This document shows positions 10,074 through 19,986 of a stretch of 39,142 bases of DNA, one piece after another. The stretch's first letter is position 1; every line of letters begins with the position of its first letter. The position numbers and the translations under genes are program-made. The notes beneath the pieces are model-generated. The model did no database searches and was not told where the DNA came from. It was given only the letters and a program-made list of their open reading frames with translations. Source of the stretch: Nitrosomonadales bacterium (lineage in GTDB: Bacteria; Pseudomonadota; Gammaproteobacteria; Burkholderiales; Gallionellaceae); assembly GCA_025408405.1 (NCBI GenBank), contig JANYJE010000017.1, positions 1 through 39,142 of the forward strand, read 5' to 3'.

Positions 10074-11522
10074 TTAAGCCGTCCCCCCCACCGTCAGCCC
10101 GTCGATGCGCACCGTGGGCTGGCCCACGCCTACCGGCACGCTTTGCCCTTCCTTGCCGCAGGTGCCCACGCCGGGGTCGAGCGCCAGATCGTTGCCTATC
10201 ATGCTTACCCGGGTAAGCGCTTCCGGGCCGTTGCCGATCAGGGTGGCGCCCTTCACCGGGTAAGTGATCTTGCCGTCCTCTATCATGTAGGCTTCGGTGG
10301 TGGAAAAAACAAATTTGCCGCTGGTGATATCCACCTGGCCGCCGCCGAAATTGGCGGCATACAGGCCATGTTTGACCGAAGCGATAATTTCCGCTGGATC
10401 GTGCGCGCCGTTCTGCATCATGGTGTTGGTCATGCGCGGTATGGGCAGATGGGCATAGGATTCGCGCCGCGCGTTGCCGGTCACGCCCACCTTCATCAGG
10501 CGCGCATTCATACTGTCCTGCAGATAGCCCTTGAGGATGCCATCCTCGATCAGCACCGTGCGCTGCGTGGGATTGCCCTCATCGTCCATCTGCAGCGAGC
10601 CGCGCCGGTTGGCTATGGTGCCGTCATCCACCACGGTAACTCCCTTGGCGGCAACGCGTTGGCCAACGCGCCCCGAAAATGCCGAGCTGCCCTTGCGGTT
10701 GAAGTCCCCCTCCAGGCCGTGGCCTACCGCCTCGTGCAGCAGGATGCCAGGCCAGCCGGAGCCGAGCACGACAGTCATGTTTCCTGCCGGAGCAGGACGC
10801 GCATCCAGGTTGATCACGGCCTGGTGCACCGCTTCGACAGCGTATTGGTGCAATATTTCGTCGCTGAAATAAGTGTAGTCAAAACGCCCGCCGCCGCCGG
10901 CTGCGCCCTGCTCACGCCGGCCATCGCTTTCCACAATCACCTGCAGCGACAGGCGCACCAGCGGGCGAATATCCGCGTTCATCACGCCATCGCTGCGCGC
11001 CACCATCACCACTTCGTATTCGCCAGCCAGACCCGCCATCACCTGGGTCACGCGCGGATCGAGGGCGCGTGCGCAACGCTCCAGGCGCTCCAGCAGCGCC
11101 ACCTTGGCGGCGGCGCTAAGGCTGGCAATCGGGTCATGCGCAAGGTACAGCTGCGCGGCATTGGTTTTTTTACTCAGGACAGGCACGCTCTGCGTCCCGC
11201 CCTGGCGGGCAATGGCGCGAGTCGCCATGGCGGCGCTTTCCAGCGCCCCCAAGCTGATGTCATCGGAATAGGCAAACGCGGTTTTCTCGCCGCTCACCGC
11301 ACGCACTCCCACCCCCTGGTCGATGCTGAAGCTGCCGGACTTGACGATACCCTCTTCCAGCGACCAGCTCTCTGCACGGCCATACTGAAAATACAGGTCT
11401 GCATAGTCGACGCGGTGCGCCAGCATTTTGCCGAACACCTGCCCCAGATGATGCTCATCCAGTGCATAGGGAGTAAGAAGTGTCTGTTGCGCGATAGCGA
11501 ACATGGAATCATTTTGCATCAT
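10074..11522 (-). CDS. tldD: Metalloprotease TldD
   Basis: Zinc protease subunit that acts with TldE/PmbA on small peptides, for example microcin B17 maturation and CcdA turnover in E. coli. The 482-residue product (E. coli TldD is 481) has the HExxxH zinc motif at about 263-268 ([14 protein letters not shown]). The conserved C-terminal region contains [11 protein letters not shown], whose cysteine is a proposed ligand. I prefer the ATG at 11522 because GGAG lies 13 nt upstream and the length fits. ATGs at 11519 and 11504 are possible, and the frame is open to 11639. No tldE lies in the window. It ends the yhdP-nitrilase-hemerythrin-tldD run, and a 136-nt gap before it could hold its own promoter. 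Confidence 0.95.
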   Translation of the reverse strand: MMQNDSMFAIAQQTLLTPYALDEHHLGQVFGKMLAHRVDYADLYFQYGRAESWSLEEGIVKSGSFSIDQGVGVRAVSGEKTAFAYSDDISLGALESAAMATRAIARQGGTQSVPVLSKKTNAAQLYLAHDPIASLSAAAKVALLERLERCARALDPRVTQVMAGLAGEYEVVMVARSDGVMNADIRPLVRLSLQVIVESDGRREQGAAGGGGRFDYTYFSDEILHQYAVEAVHQAVINLDARPAPAGNMTVVLGSGWPGILLHEAVGHGLEGDFNRKGSSAFSGRVGQRVAAKGVTVVDDGTIANRRGSLQMDDEGNPTQRTVLIEDGILKGYLQDSMNARLMKVGVTGNARRESYAHLPIPRMTNTMMQNGAHDPAEIIASVKHGLYAANFGGGQVDITSGKFVFSTTEAYMIEDGKITYPVKGATLIGNGPEALTRVSMIGNDLALDPGVGTCGKEGQSVPVGVGQPTVRIDGLTVGGTA

Positions 11523-11658
11523 CAAGCCCGTGGAACTCCAAAAATTAAATTTACATATTTGCGCAGCGGTTGCCCAGTGCGTAGTGAATAACGCCAAACA
11601 GGAATATGCACATCGTGTCCGCAAGTGTATCTGCGACAATGATCCAGCTTACGAAAAA

Positions 11659-12129
11659 TCAGGCTTCCTTGCCAGAAAAATGCATCTTTAGTGTGACAGA
11701 TAACCATTCTGCTGCCAGTGGATCGCCGCCTGCGAATTTTTTGTTCACTGCAGCCACATAATCCGCATCGTCATTGGGTATGTGGTGCTCCCACCAGGTT
11801 TTAAGCATGGCAAGAATCTCCGGCAGTACGTTTTCACCAGCCCTGAAACGGTTATGGTATTCGTCCAGATGCTTTAAAAACAGTAAATGCAGGCGTTCGT
11901 GCGCCTTGACAAAGGGATATCCGGATTTCCCCAGCAGCTCTTCCTCAAAGGTAAAGTGCTTCACCATGTAATCGACCATCTCATTGATGACATCGGCCAG
12001 CATTTCACGCTGATCAGTCTTGTGGCTTACCTCATAAAGATCGTTGATGTCCGCAACAATTCTCTGGTGCTGTTTATCAATAAACGACAAACCGGTCTCC
12101 AGCTCGCTGCTCCATTTAATGTAGGTCAT
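11659..12129 (-). CDS. Bacteriohemerythrin
   Basis: Single-domain hemerythrin, a four-helix protein that binds O2 reversibly at a di-iron site. It is thought to act in oxygen supply, sensing or iron/ROS protection. Of 156 residues, all seven iron ligands are visible: H21, H58, E62, H77, H81, H116 and D121, in the family pattern DKQH, KHFTFEEEL, HERLH and HHIPNDD. I chose the ATG at 12129 because MTYIKWSSELETG is the usual family start; the open frame extends 11 codons upstream into the nitrilase gene. It begins 11 nt after that gene's stop, so it is probably co-transcribed. Its position between nitrilase and tldD is unusual for this conserved block. Confidence 0.93.
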   Translation of the reverse strand: MTYIKWSSELETGLSFIDKQHQRIVADINDLYEVSHKTDQREMLADVINEMVDYMVKHFTFEEELLGKSGYPFVKAHERLHLLFLKHLDEYHNRFRAGENVLPEILAMLKTWWEHHIPNDDADYVAAVNKKFAGGDPLAAEWLSVTLKMHFSGKEA

Positions 12130-12140
12130 GATGGTCGCGG

Positions 12141-13010
12141 CTACTCGTTCCCCAGCTTGCACTGCCGCAATGTACGATGTGCCAATGCCGGCAAGCTGGC
12201 GCGCAGGCTCGCCTGATACGACAGATTCAGTTCTGCAATTACGATGCCTGAGCCGCGCGGCAATTCGTCCAGGATGCGTCCCCAGGGATCGACGATCATG
12301 CTGTGCCCGTGCGTTTCTTTACCATTCACGTGGTAGCCGCCCTGCGCCGATGCAATCACGTAGGCCAGGTTTTCAATGGCGCGGGCGCGCACCAGGATTT
12401 CCCAATGCATCTTTCCGGTAGTGGCGGTAAACGCCGAAGGCAGCACGATGATGTCGATATCCTTCATGGCGCGGAACAGCTCGGGGAAACGCAGATCGTA
12501 GCAAATCGCCAGCCCGATGCGCCCGAACGGGCTATCCACCACCACGACCTGGTTACCCGCTTCGATGGTAGTGGCCTCGTGGTAATGCTCGTTGCCAAGA
12601 TCGAGGTTGAACAGATGAATCTTGTCATAGCGCGCAACCTGCTCGCCATGCTCGTCAAATACCAGGCAGGTATTGCGCACCTTGTCCGGCGCATCCGCCA
12701 CCATGGGTATGGAGCCGCCCACCACCCAGATGCGGTGCTTCTTCGCCATCTCGGCAAGAAACTCCTGCATCACGCCCCGGCCCGGCTGTTCGCGCACGGC
12801 CACCCGCTCGGCGTCACTCACCCCCATAATGGAAAAAAATTCCGGCAGCACCACGAGACGGGCACCCTGTGCTACCGCCTTTTCAATAAGGCGGCGCGCC
12901 TCGTTCAGGTTACCGGCAACATTCGGGCCAGATGCCATCTGTACTGCGGCAACCTTGAATGCATTCACCTGGGCGGCGATGCGGCGTTGCGTGGAATCCA
13001 TGTCTGCCAT
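12141..13010 (-). CDS. Nitrilase-family amidohydrolase (Nit1/YbeM type)
   Basis: Carbon-nitrogen hydrolase with the catalytic triad visible as E57 (VVLPEFFS), K130 (YDKIHLF) and C170 (GLAICYDLRFPE). The DLRFPELFRAM context and the 289-aa length fit the Nit1/omega-amidase branch. Members of this branch hydrolyse deaminated glutathione or alpha-keto acid amides; the exact substrate here is not readable from sequence. The ATG at 13010 has AAGG about 10 nt upstream. It lies 41 nt after yhdP and 11 nt before the hemerythrin. The yhdP-nitrilase-tldD neighbourhood recurs in betaproteobacteria. Confidence 0.93.
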   Translation of the reverse strand: MADMDSTQRRIAAQVNAFKVAAVQMASGPNVAGNLNEARRLIEKAVAQGARLVVLPEFFSIMGVSDAERVAVREQPGRGVMQEFLAEMAKKHRIWVVGGSIPMVADAPDKVRNTCLVFDEHGEQVARYDKIHLFNLDLGNEHYHEATTIEAGNQVVVVDSPFGRIGLAICYDLRFPELFRAMKDIDIIVLPSAFTATTGKMHWEILVRARAIENLAYVIASAQGGYHVNGKETHGHSMIVDPWGRILDELPRGSGIVIAELNLSYQASLRASLPALAHRTLRQCKLGNE

Positions 13011-13051
13011 GATTATCTGCCTTAAAATTTTCGAATCGGGTTGAAGCGCTA

Positions 13052-16000
13052 CTACGGCTGGCCGCCACCCGCTTTTTCCACTTGCGGGTTGCTCCAGCTA
13101 CCGGTGACATTGTATTCAAACGATACCAATTTATCGAGCGGATCACGCAATAACTTGTTGGTAAGATAAACCCCGACGCCCACGGCAGGACCCGCCGCAA
13201 ACGACAGCAGGGAGACGCTGTTCCCCACCGCAGGCAACACCGTGACGCGCAGATTTTGCGTCTCACGGTTCAGGTCAACCTGCCCCGTCATGGTGACCTT
13301 GGCGGCCGATCCATCTATCCTGAAATCATTGGTCAGCAATAAACCATGGTGGATGGAAGCGTTGCCGGTGATTTGATCAAACTCAAAACCCTGGCGAAAT
13401 ACATCGCCAAAATCCAGCGTCAGGTGTTTGGGTAGCGCCTGCAGGCTCATGATGCTCAGCAGCTTGCCGATTCCCGGCTCAATCTGCTGGAACTGTCCCT
13501 TGCCCGTATCCAGCTTGAGCGTACCGTCGAGAGCGGCATAACTGAACGCCTGCGGCGCGCCTGGCCACGAAAATGTGCCATCGAGTCTGCCGCTGCCATT
13601 CTTGACACTGTCGGGATAGCCGTAACGGGCAAGGATATTGCCGGCGTTACCGATTTCCAGCTTGAGGTTGACCTGTGTCTGCTGCGCCTGCGTTTTCCAG
13701 CGCCCATCTGCCGTCAGCATGCCGTCAGGGTTGGTCAGGCGCAGGCGCTGCAACAGGTAATCATGCCCCTGTTGCTGCGCCTGCAACTCGAATTTACCCA
13801 ACTGCCTGCCCTTGACCGACAGCCTGTCTATCACCAGATCGAGCTCGGGCAACGCGGCATCGCCTGGAGTTTCTTCTGCCGCTTTTTCGTCTGCCATGCC
13901 TTGCTCTGGCACGCTCTTGATGTCTGCAGCAGCATCCGTCTCGCCCAGACTCAGGTGTTTCAGCCGCGCCACCAGTTTGCCCTGCTCCTGCCAGCTCAAC
14001 TCACCGCTAACCTCGCGGGCCGCGAGTTGCGCTGTCAGCACACCATTCTCGCTGCTGGCATTTACGTGCAAATCCTTTACCGTGCTTCCGTAGCCGCTCA
14101 GTTTCTGTATCTGCACATCGGCTCCGGCAACATCAAATCCAGTCCCTGTAGCGCCCCCCCGACCTATCTGAGAAAGCACGCCCCACCCTTCCAGAGAGAG
14201 CCGTGGCAAGGTACCGACAAACCATACCCCATCCCGGTCACGCCCCTTGTCACGCCCATGGGCTATATTGCCGAAAACCACCTTGCCGCGCCTTATGCTC
14301 CAGCGACCGATTGCATCCGCCTGACGTGTCAATTCTGCGTTCAGCCATTTGCCATACTGCAAGGAGAGGACCTCATGCTGCGCATCCAGACTGTTCTGCT
14401 CGAAATGCAGCGCAATATTCTCGCCTGCAGGTTTGGCCAATGGCGCAGGCAGATCCGACTGCACTCCCGACAGGTTGCTGTTGAGCACCACCCGGCTGAG
14501 TTTGTTGTGCACGGCGATATCGAGATCCCAGGGGGCACTGCCATGCAGCTTGTGCAACAACGGGCTGGCTACCTGTTTGCGCAGTGCCTCCAGGTTGGCT
14601 GTGCCATTCAGTTTGGCGCTGATTGCGCCCTCGGCACCGCTCTCCACCACCAGATTGGCCGGGCCTCCCAGAATTTGGGCAGTGACATTTTTGGTATTCA
14701 CCGCAGACTCGGTAAACAGCAAGTCTCCTCTCACCTTGCGCAGAGTGGGCACATACTTGCCCAAATCCACTTCGTCGTCTGCGAAGTAATAGCTACCCGC
14801 CACCTTGGCCGGTTGGCTGCCGCGCAACGGTATTGCCAGCTGCAAATTGAGTTTGCCGTTACCGCGCGCAGTCACATCGTCGGTAAAGCCGGACAGGTAT
14901 CCCCGCACCGGGCTTTTCTGAATAAATTCCAGGCAGCGCGCAATATCACCTTCCTGCTCCCCGCGCACTTGCAACAGCAAGTCGTTGCTCAATATGTCAG
15001 GCATGCTGACACTAACCTTTTGCACTCGAGCCCCTGCTGTCATGGCTGTGGGCACAGTAATTTCCATGCGCTTGCCCTGCAGCAGAAAATCCCCTGTGGC
15101 GTTGTCCACGCGCGGCCAGCCTTGTGCATATTCAATGGACACTCCTTTAGCGCGCGCTTGAACCTTGAACATTCCCTTCTTGTTGTCGGCAAAGGGAAAG
15201 TCGTTGAGATCACCTTGCAGGAGCAAGCTGGCATCTGTGGACTGCCCTTCCAGCAAGGCGCTGCTCATCCAGGCGCGCGCATCCGGGCCCAAGGCAAGCA
15301 AGGGAATGTAGCGCTGAATGCGCGGCACTGACGCGCGTGTCAGGTGCAGTGTCGCATCCACCTTGCCCGGACTGTTTTCTGCCGTCTGGTAGCTGCCGTA
15401 CGCGCTGCCTGCGAAATCGTCATTCACCACCGAAATATTGCTGAGTTTCACTTCCAGCCCGCTGGAATCCGACTGCCAGCTGGATTGCGCAGTGACAGTA
15501 TCAAACGTCAGCGGCTCCGGCATAAACTGGGGGGCATCCAGCTTGAGATTATGCGCATTGACAGATAGAGTGCCCCCGCTCTCATTGCCGTCGACATCTC
15601 CGCTCAGGCCCGCAAAACCCGGCAGGTTCCCGACCCGATGCAAAGCCAGCTGCTCAAAACGTGCCTTCAATTCGTAATGCAGGCGCTGGTCGCCAGCACT
15701 TTCCCATTGCGCCTGCAGGTTTTCAATCCGGCCGTGGGGAGCATAGGCGGCAAACTGCTGCTTCATCTGTTGTTCCAGCGGCAGAAACTCCATCAGCGTG
15801 CCGAAGTCCGCCAACTCCAGATAGTTGGCGCGCACTTCACCCCGAGCAAACTGGTTTTCCCCTGCCTTGCCCAGGCTTAACAAGATAGTCGTCGGCTTCA
15901 GCTCGAAACCGTTAAACAGCTTGAAAGCCAGGTTTTTGGTTGAAACTTCAAAACCATCGTCGAGGGTGCGCCATCCAGCCCGGCCACGCAGTGTGCGGAT

Positions 16001-16909
16001 CTCGAGTGCAGGCAAGTCCTCTGCCAAACGGGCTTGCACATTTGCCAAAGCCAGGTCTGCCGTCACATGACTGATCTTGCCTTCTTCCATCCCCAGCCAG
16101 CCGCGCAATGCCCCTTTGCCGCGCTTGAATGCGGCAGGCAATTGCAACCAGGTTTTCCATGCCGCGACATCGGCATAATCCAGCTGGGTAAAGATTTCAC
16201 CACTCCAGCTTGCCGGATCATCAAAGGTATTCCCGAACAGATCACCGCGCACATCAAGCTGTGTGGACAGCTCTGCCGGTGGCAAGGCGCGCATTGCGAA
16301 GCGATGATGATGCCAGCTATTCTGGATCAGCAGATTAACGCCCCTGAATTCCAGCAGTGGCGCAGCCCTTTTCTCGTCCAGCCAGGAAATATGCGCGTCG
16401 CGCACGACGATGCGCGCCTGCTGCAACAACATATCGGAAAAATTAGTTTCCTCAGTCGTCGGCAACTGGTTGGTTAGCGGAATACCGGAGATTTTCAGCG
16501 CCCCTTGTGCATCGCGCCGAATCAGCAGCTCTGGCCGGTCAATCTCCAGGCTGGCCAGGCGCAACTCGCCTGTCAGCAAAGTCATCCACGACACCACCAG
16601 ATCAACGTGCTGCAAGGCCAGCACGGTCTTCCCCTGTTGGCTCATGATGCGGATATCGATCAAGCGCAAGTGCGGCCCGATGCCCTGCCAGTCCGCCTCT
16701 ATCCTGCCTATCTCTACCGGCTGCCCCACTGCCAGGCTAGCCGATGCGACTATCCTGTCGTGATAGCGCTCGATGTCAGGCAACACCCAGTAACGCAGAC
16801 TCAGCAATACGCCTGCCCCGGCAAAGGCCAGCAACAAAGCGCCTATCAGCACCATGCGTGTCAGGTGACTGAGGCCGCGCCAGGCAAAATGCAGGGAAGT
16901 TTTCAGCAT
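13052..16909 (-). CDS. yhdP: YhdP family AsmA-like envelope lipid transport protein
   Basis: Large inner-membrane-anchored protein of the YhdP/AsmA superfamily. In E. coli YhdP works with TamB and YdbH to carry phospholipids across the periplasm to the outer membrane. The 1285 residues begin with a short cytoplasmic stretch and one membrane segment at about 19-44. A long periplasmic part rich in beta-strand pattern and low in cysteine follows, ending with the conserved C-terminal section near ITGNASIHHGLLLTNDF and VLPAVGNSVSLLSFAAGPAVG. The length matches the usual 1250-1300. First gene of its block and divergent from glnE across 131 nt. Confidence 0.93.
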   Translation of the reverse strand: MLKTSLHFAWRGLSHLTRMVLIGALLLAFAGAGVLLSLRYWVLPDIERYHDRIVASASLAVGQPVEIGRIEADWQGIGPHLRLIDIRIMSQQGKTVLALQHVDLVVSWMTLLTGELRLASLEIDRPELLIRRDAQGALKISGIPLTNQLPTTEETNFSDMLLQQARIVVRDAHISWLDEKRAAPLLEFRGVNLLIQNSWHHHRFAMRALPPAELSTQLDVRGDLFGNTFDDPASWSGEIFTQLDYADVAAWKTWLQLPAAFKRGKGALRGWLGMEEGKISHVTADLALANVQARLAEDLPALEIRTLRGRAGWRTLDDGFEVSTKNLAFKLFNGFELKPTTILLSLGKAGENQFARGEVRANYLELADFGTLMEFLPLEQQMKQQFAAYAPHGRIENLQAQWESAGDQRLHYELKARFEQLALHRVGNLPGFAGLSGDVDGNESGGTLSVNAHNLKLDAPQFMPEPLTFDTVTAQSSWQSDSSGLEVKLSNISVVNDDFAGSAYGSYQTAENSPGKVDATLHLTRASVPRIQRYIPLLALGPDARAWMSSALLEGQSTDASLLLQGDLNDFPFADNKKGMFKVQARAKGVSIEYAQGWPRVDNATGDFLLQGKRMEITVPTAMTAGARVQKVSVSMPDILSNDLLLQVRGEQEGDIARCLEFIQKSPVRGYLSGFTDDVTARGNGKLNLQLAIPLRGSQPAKVAGSYYFADDEVDLGKYVPTLRKVRGDLLFTESAVNTKNVTAQILGGPANLVVESGAEGAISAKLNGTANLEALRKQVASPLLHKLHGSAPWDLDIAVHNKLSRVVLNSNLSGVQSDLPAPLAKPAGENIALHFEQNSLDAQHEVLSLQYGKWLNAELTRQADAIGRWSIRRGKVVFGNIAHGRDKGRDRDGVWFVGTLPRLSLEGWGVLSQIGRGGATGTGFDVAGADVQIQKLSGYGSTVKDLHVNASSENGVLTAQLAAREVSGELSWQEQGKLVARLKHLSLGETDAAADIKSVPEQGMADEKAAEETPGDAALPELDLVIDRLSVKGRQLGKFELQAQQQGHDYLLQRLRLTNPDGMLTADGRWKTQAQQTQVNLKLEIGNAGNILARYGYPDSVKNGSGRLDGTFSWPGAPQAFSYAALDGTLKLDTGKGQFQQIEPGIGKLLSIMSLQALPKHLTLDFGDVFRQGFEFDQITGNASIHHGLLLTNDFRIDGSAAKVTMTGQVDLNRETQNLRVTVLPAVGNSVSLLSFAAGPAVGVGVYLTNKLLRDPLDKLVSFEYNVTGSWSNPQVEKAGGGQP

Positions 16910-17040
16910 GGCAAATGCGCGCCGAATTGCCGGAGAAAATCGGGCAATTTAGCCAAGTTCGGCAATAAGTAGGGCAGGGTAAACATCGGGGATTTATAAT
17001 GAATCGTGATCACTGCGCATTTTAACCCGAAGCCCATGCC
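16910..17040. promoter_or_regulatory. Divergent yhdP/glnE promoter region
   Basis: The 131-nt gap between two divergent genes must hold promoters or link to more distant ones. On the plus strand a perfect TATAAT lies at 16996-17001, 39 nt before glnE, but no good -35 is at the expected distance. A 7-nt inverted repeat (AATTGCC at 16925-16931, GGCAATT at 16943-16949) lies close to the yhdP start and could be an operator. Neither is convincing alone. Confidence 0.35.
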
Positions 17041-19791
17041 ATGAATACCGCAATGCCCATTTCACCGGCCGATTTTGACAAACTGGTACAACATGCATGC
17101 TACTGCAGCCGTTATGTACAGCGCCTGCTGGATGGCGACCCATCCCTGCGAGCGTGGCTGCATGAACATTACTCGCAACCCTGCACGGCAGCCGAAATGC
17201 GCGACTGGCTTGCCGCCATGCCCGCTACCGATGAGGCCGGGTTGTCGCGCGCCTTACGCTGCCTGCGCAAGCGCGTCATGCTCAAGCTGTTGACGCGCGA
17301 TCTGGGCGGGCTGGCAGATCTGCATGAAGTGATGTCCACCATGACCGCACTGGCCGAACTGGTCGTGCAGCATGCGCATGATTTTGCCATGCAGGTGCTG
17401 CTACAGCAGTATGGAGCTCCCACCGGGAAGGAAAGCGGTTCGATGCAGGAACTGCTGGTTATCGGCATGGGCAAGCTGGGCGGGGGCGAGCTGAATGTCT
17501 CGTCGGATATAGACCTGATTTTCGTTTACCCTGAAGACGGCAATACCAACGGTGCGCGTGCCATAGGCAATAACGATTTCTTCACCCGGATGGGACGCAA
17601 GATTATCAACCTGATCAACGAACCCACCGCGGATGGCTATGTGTTCCGCGTGGATATGCGCCTGCGCCCGTACGGCGACAGTGGCGCGCTGGCACTGAGC
17701 TTTGCCGCACTGGAAGAGTATCTGGTCGCACAGGGGCGCGAATGGGAGCGCTATGCCTGGATCAAGGCACGTGTAGTCGCGCCGCCCGGCCCTGACAGCC
17801 TGACTAGCCCGGACACCCCGGCCAGCCGCGATACCAAAGAACTGATGAAACTAGCCCAGCCCTTTGTGTTCCGCAAATATCTTGATTTTGGCGCGTTTGA
17901 ATCGATGCGCAAACTGCACGCACAAATCCGCCAGGAGGTGCTGCGGCGCGACCGACTCAACAACGTGAAGCTCGGCCCCGGCGGCATACGCGAGATTGAG
18001 TTCATTGCACAGGTTTTCCAGCTGATCCGCGGTGGCCGCGATGCCCGCCTGCGCATACGCCCAACCCAGGGGGTACTGCAACTGCTGGGCGAGAACGGCC
18101 TGCTCAGCGAAGAAACCGTATCTGCACTGGACAGTGCCTATGTATTCCTGCGCAACCTGGAGCATCGCCTGCAATACCTGGAAGACCAGCAGACTCAGGA
18201 TCTGCCCGAAAAAGCCGAGGATCAGGCTGTTATCGCCCATGCCATGGGCTTTGCCGATTTCGCCGCAATGCTGGAAATATTCAATCAGCACCGCAGTTTC
18301 GTCAGCAAGAATTTCGAACAGATTTTTAGTACCGAGAGCAGCCCCGCTTCCGATACCGCTGCAGAAAGCAGATCGCTGTGGTGCGAAGGCTTGCAGGCTG
18401 ATGTCCTGTGCGGCAGCCTGGGCGCACTGGGCTACAGCGACACCGCCAGCCTGGCTGAGCATCTGCTGCAAATCCGCGACAGCGGCCGTTACCGCCAGCT
18501 GCCCGAGCTCAGCCGGCAGCGCATGGACAAACTGATCCCGCAATTCATCACCCTGTGCGCAGCACCGGACAACCGCGACCAGACACTGCTGCGCATACTC
18601 AAGCTGCTTGAAGCCATCAGCCGCCGCGCTTCGTATCTGGCCTTTCTGGCGGAGTATCCGCAGGTTTTGCCACGCCTGGTAGGAATTGCCAGCGCCAGCG
18701 AATGGGCCGCTGATTATCTGGTGCAGCACCCCTTCCTGCTCGACGAGTTGCTGGATGCCCGTGAAATCTACCGCGCCCCCGACTGGGCAGCGCTGGCTAC
18801 CCTGCTGCAGGATCAACTCGCCGATTGCGCGCAGGATGTGGAACGCCAGATGGACATCCTGCGCCAGTTCCATCACAGTCAGACCTTCCACCTGCTGGCG
18901 ATGGACATACAAGGGTTGCTGCCGCTGGAGAAGCTGAGCGACCACCTGAGCGACCTGGCCGACCTGATCCTGCGCCATGTATTGCAACTGTGCTGGCGCG
19001 ATGCGCGCAAGAAACACCAGGAGCAGCATCACTTCGCCATTATTGCCTATGGCAAGCTGGGTGGGCGTGAGTTGGGCTATGCATCGGATCTTGACCTGAT
19101 TTTCCTGTACGACGACCCGCATCCCGATGCCGGAGAGATCTATGCCAGACTGGCGCAGCGCATCAACACCGTGCTGAGCAGCTATACCTCGGCTGGCCGC
19201 CTGTACGAAACCGACCTGCGCCTGCGCCCCAACGGCGCCAGCGGCCTCCTGGTCAGCAGCATCAGCGCATTCGCGGAATACCAGCAGAAAAGTGCCTGGG
19301 TGTGGGAACACCAGGCACTGACTCGCGCCCGCTTCAGTGCCGGCGCTGCCGAGGTAGGCAAGCAGTTTGAGGACATACGCAAAACGGTGCTGTGCCAGCA
19401 GCGCGACATCGCGGAGTTACGCAAAGAAATAGTCAGCATGCGCCAGAAAATGCATGACGGGCACCCCAACAACAGCCAACTGTTCGACATCAAGCATGAC
19501 CAGGGCGGCATGGTGGATATCGAATTCATGGTGCAATTCCTGGTGCTGGCACATGCCGCCAGCCATCCTGAGCTGACTGCGAACAGCGGCAATCTGGCGT
19601 TACTGGAACTGTCGTCGCGACTGGGATTGATAGACAATAAACTGAGCCTGGAGGCACAGGAGATTTACCGCAGACTGCGCCGGATGCAGCACAAGATGAG
19701 ACTGAACAGCTCTTCAGCCGGCCGTATAGCTCACAGCGAAATCAACATCACGCCCGTTTTGAATTTGTGGAAAATATTATTCTCGGAATAA
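17041..19791 (+). CDS. glnE: Bifunctional glutamine synthetase adenylyltransferase/deadenylase
   Basis: Attaches AMP to glutamine synthetase and removes it in response to PII and glutamine, thereby setting ammonium assimilation. Two nucleotidyltransferase domains are visible. The N-terminal deadenylase has GMGKLGGGELNVSSDIDL at about 142-159, and the C-terminal adenylylase has AYGKLGGRELGYASDLDL at about 668-685. Each ends in the metal-binding DxD. The length of 916 aa is close to the E. coli 946. The start at 17041 lacks a strong ribosome binding site (CGAAG upstream), and an in-frame ATG four codons on is an alternative. It faces the adenylate cyclase gene convergently. No glnK/glnB or glnA is in the window. 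Confidence 0.97.
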   Translation: MNTAMPISPADFDKLVQHACYCSRYVQRLLDGDPSLRAWLHEHYSQPCTAAEMRDWLAAMPATDEAGLSRALRCLRKRVMLKLLTRDLGGLADLHEVMSTMTALAELVVQHAHDFAMQVLLQQYGAPTGKESGSMQELLVIGMGKLGGGELNVSSDIDLIFVYPEDGNTNGARAIGNNDFFTRMGRKIINLINEPTADGYVFRVDMRLRPYGDSGALALSFAALEEYLVAQGREWERYAWIKARVVAPPGPDSLTSPDTPASRDTKELMKLAQPFVFRKYLDFGAFESMRKLHAQIRQEVLRRDRLNNVKLGPGGIREIEFIAQVFQLIRGGRDARLRIRPTQGVLQLLGENGLLSEETVSALDSAYVFLRNLEHRLQYLEDQQTQDLPEKAEDQAVIAHAMGFADFAAMLEIFNQHRSFVSKNFEQIFSTESSPASDTAAESRSLWCEGLQADVLCGSLGALGYSDTASLAEHLLQIRDSGRYRQLPELSRQRMDKLIPQFITLCAAPDNRDQTLLRILKLLEAISRRASYLAFLAEYPQVLPRLVGIASASEWAADYLVQHPFLLDELLDAREIYRAPDWAALATLLQDQLADCAQDVERQMDILRQFHHSQTFHLLAMDIQGLLPLEKLSDHLSDLADLILRHVLQLCWRDARKKHQEQHHFAIIAYGKLGGRELGYASDLDLIFLYDDPHPDAGEIYARLAQRINTVLSSYTSAGRLYETDLRLRPNGASGLLVSSISAFAEYQQKSAWVWEHQALTRARFSAGAAEVGKQFEDIRKTVLCQQRDIAELRKEIVSMRQKMHDGHPNNSQLFDIKHDQGGMVDIEFMVQFLVLAHAASHPELTANSGNLALLELSSRLGLIDNKLSLEAQEIYRRLRRMQHKMRLNSSSAGRIAHSEINITPVLNLWKILFSE

Positions 19792-19840
19792 CGCCAATCA
19801 ACTACATAGCGACAGAAATCGTAGCCAGCGGGCTGACAAT

Positions 19841-19867
19841 TCCGCACCCGCTTCAGCGGGTAGCGGA
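19841..19867. terminator. Hairpin between convergent glnE and cyclase genes (weak terminator)
   Basis: The sequence TCCGC-ACCCGC-TTCA-GCGGGT-A-GCGGA forms an 11-bp stem with one bulged A. It lies in the 195-nt convergent gap 19792-19986. There is no T-run on either side, so it is not a canonical intrinsic terminator. I see nothing else in the gap. Confidence 0.35.
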
Positions 19868-19986
19868 TTGCGTAGTTTGAGTGCGATCCCGATGCCAGTT
19901 CGCGCATAAGCAATGATTTGGTTGGCGTGATTTGCCAACTTAGTCAGCTGGCTAGTCGTTTCATCAGTAGCTTTATGCGCTATGGA

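Noticed and set aside
10143-19311. Long opposite-strand frames over tldD (10143-11591), yhdP (13763-15331) and glnE (17851-19311)
   Set aside because: All are nested in strongly supported genes and lack ribosome binding sites or domain motifs.
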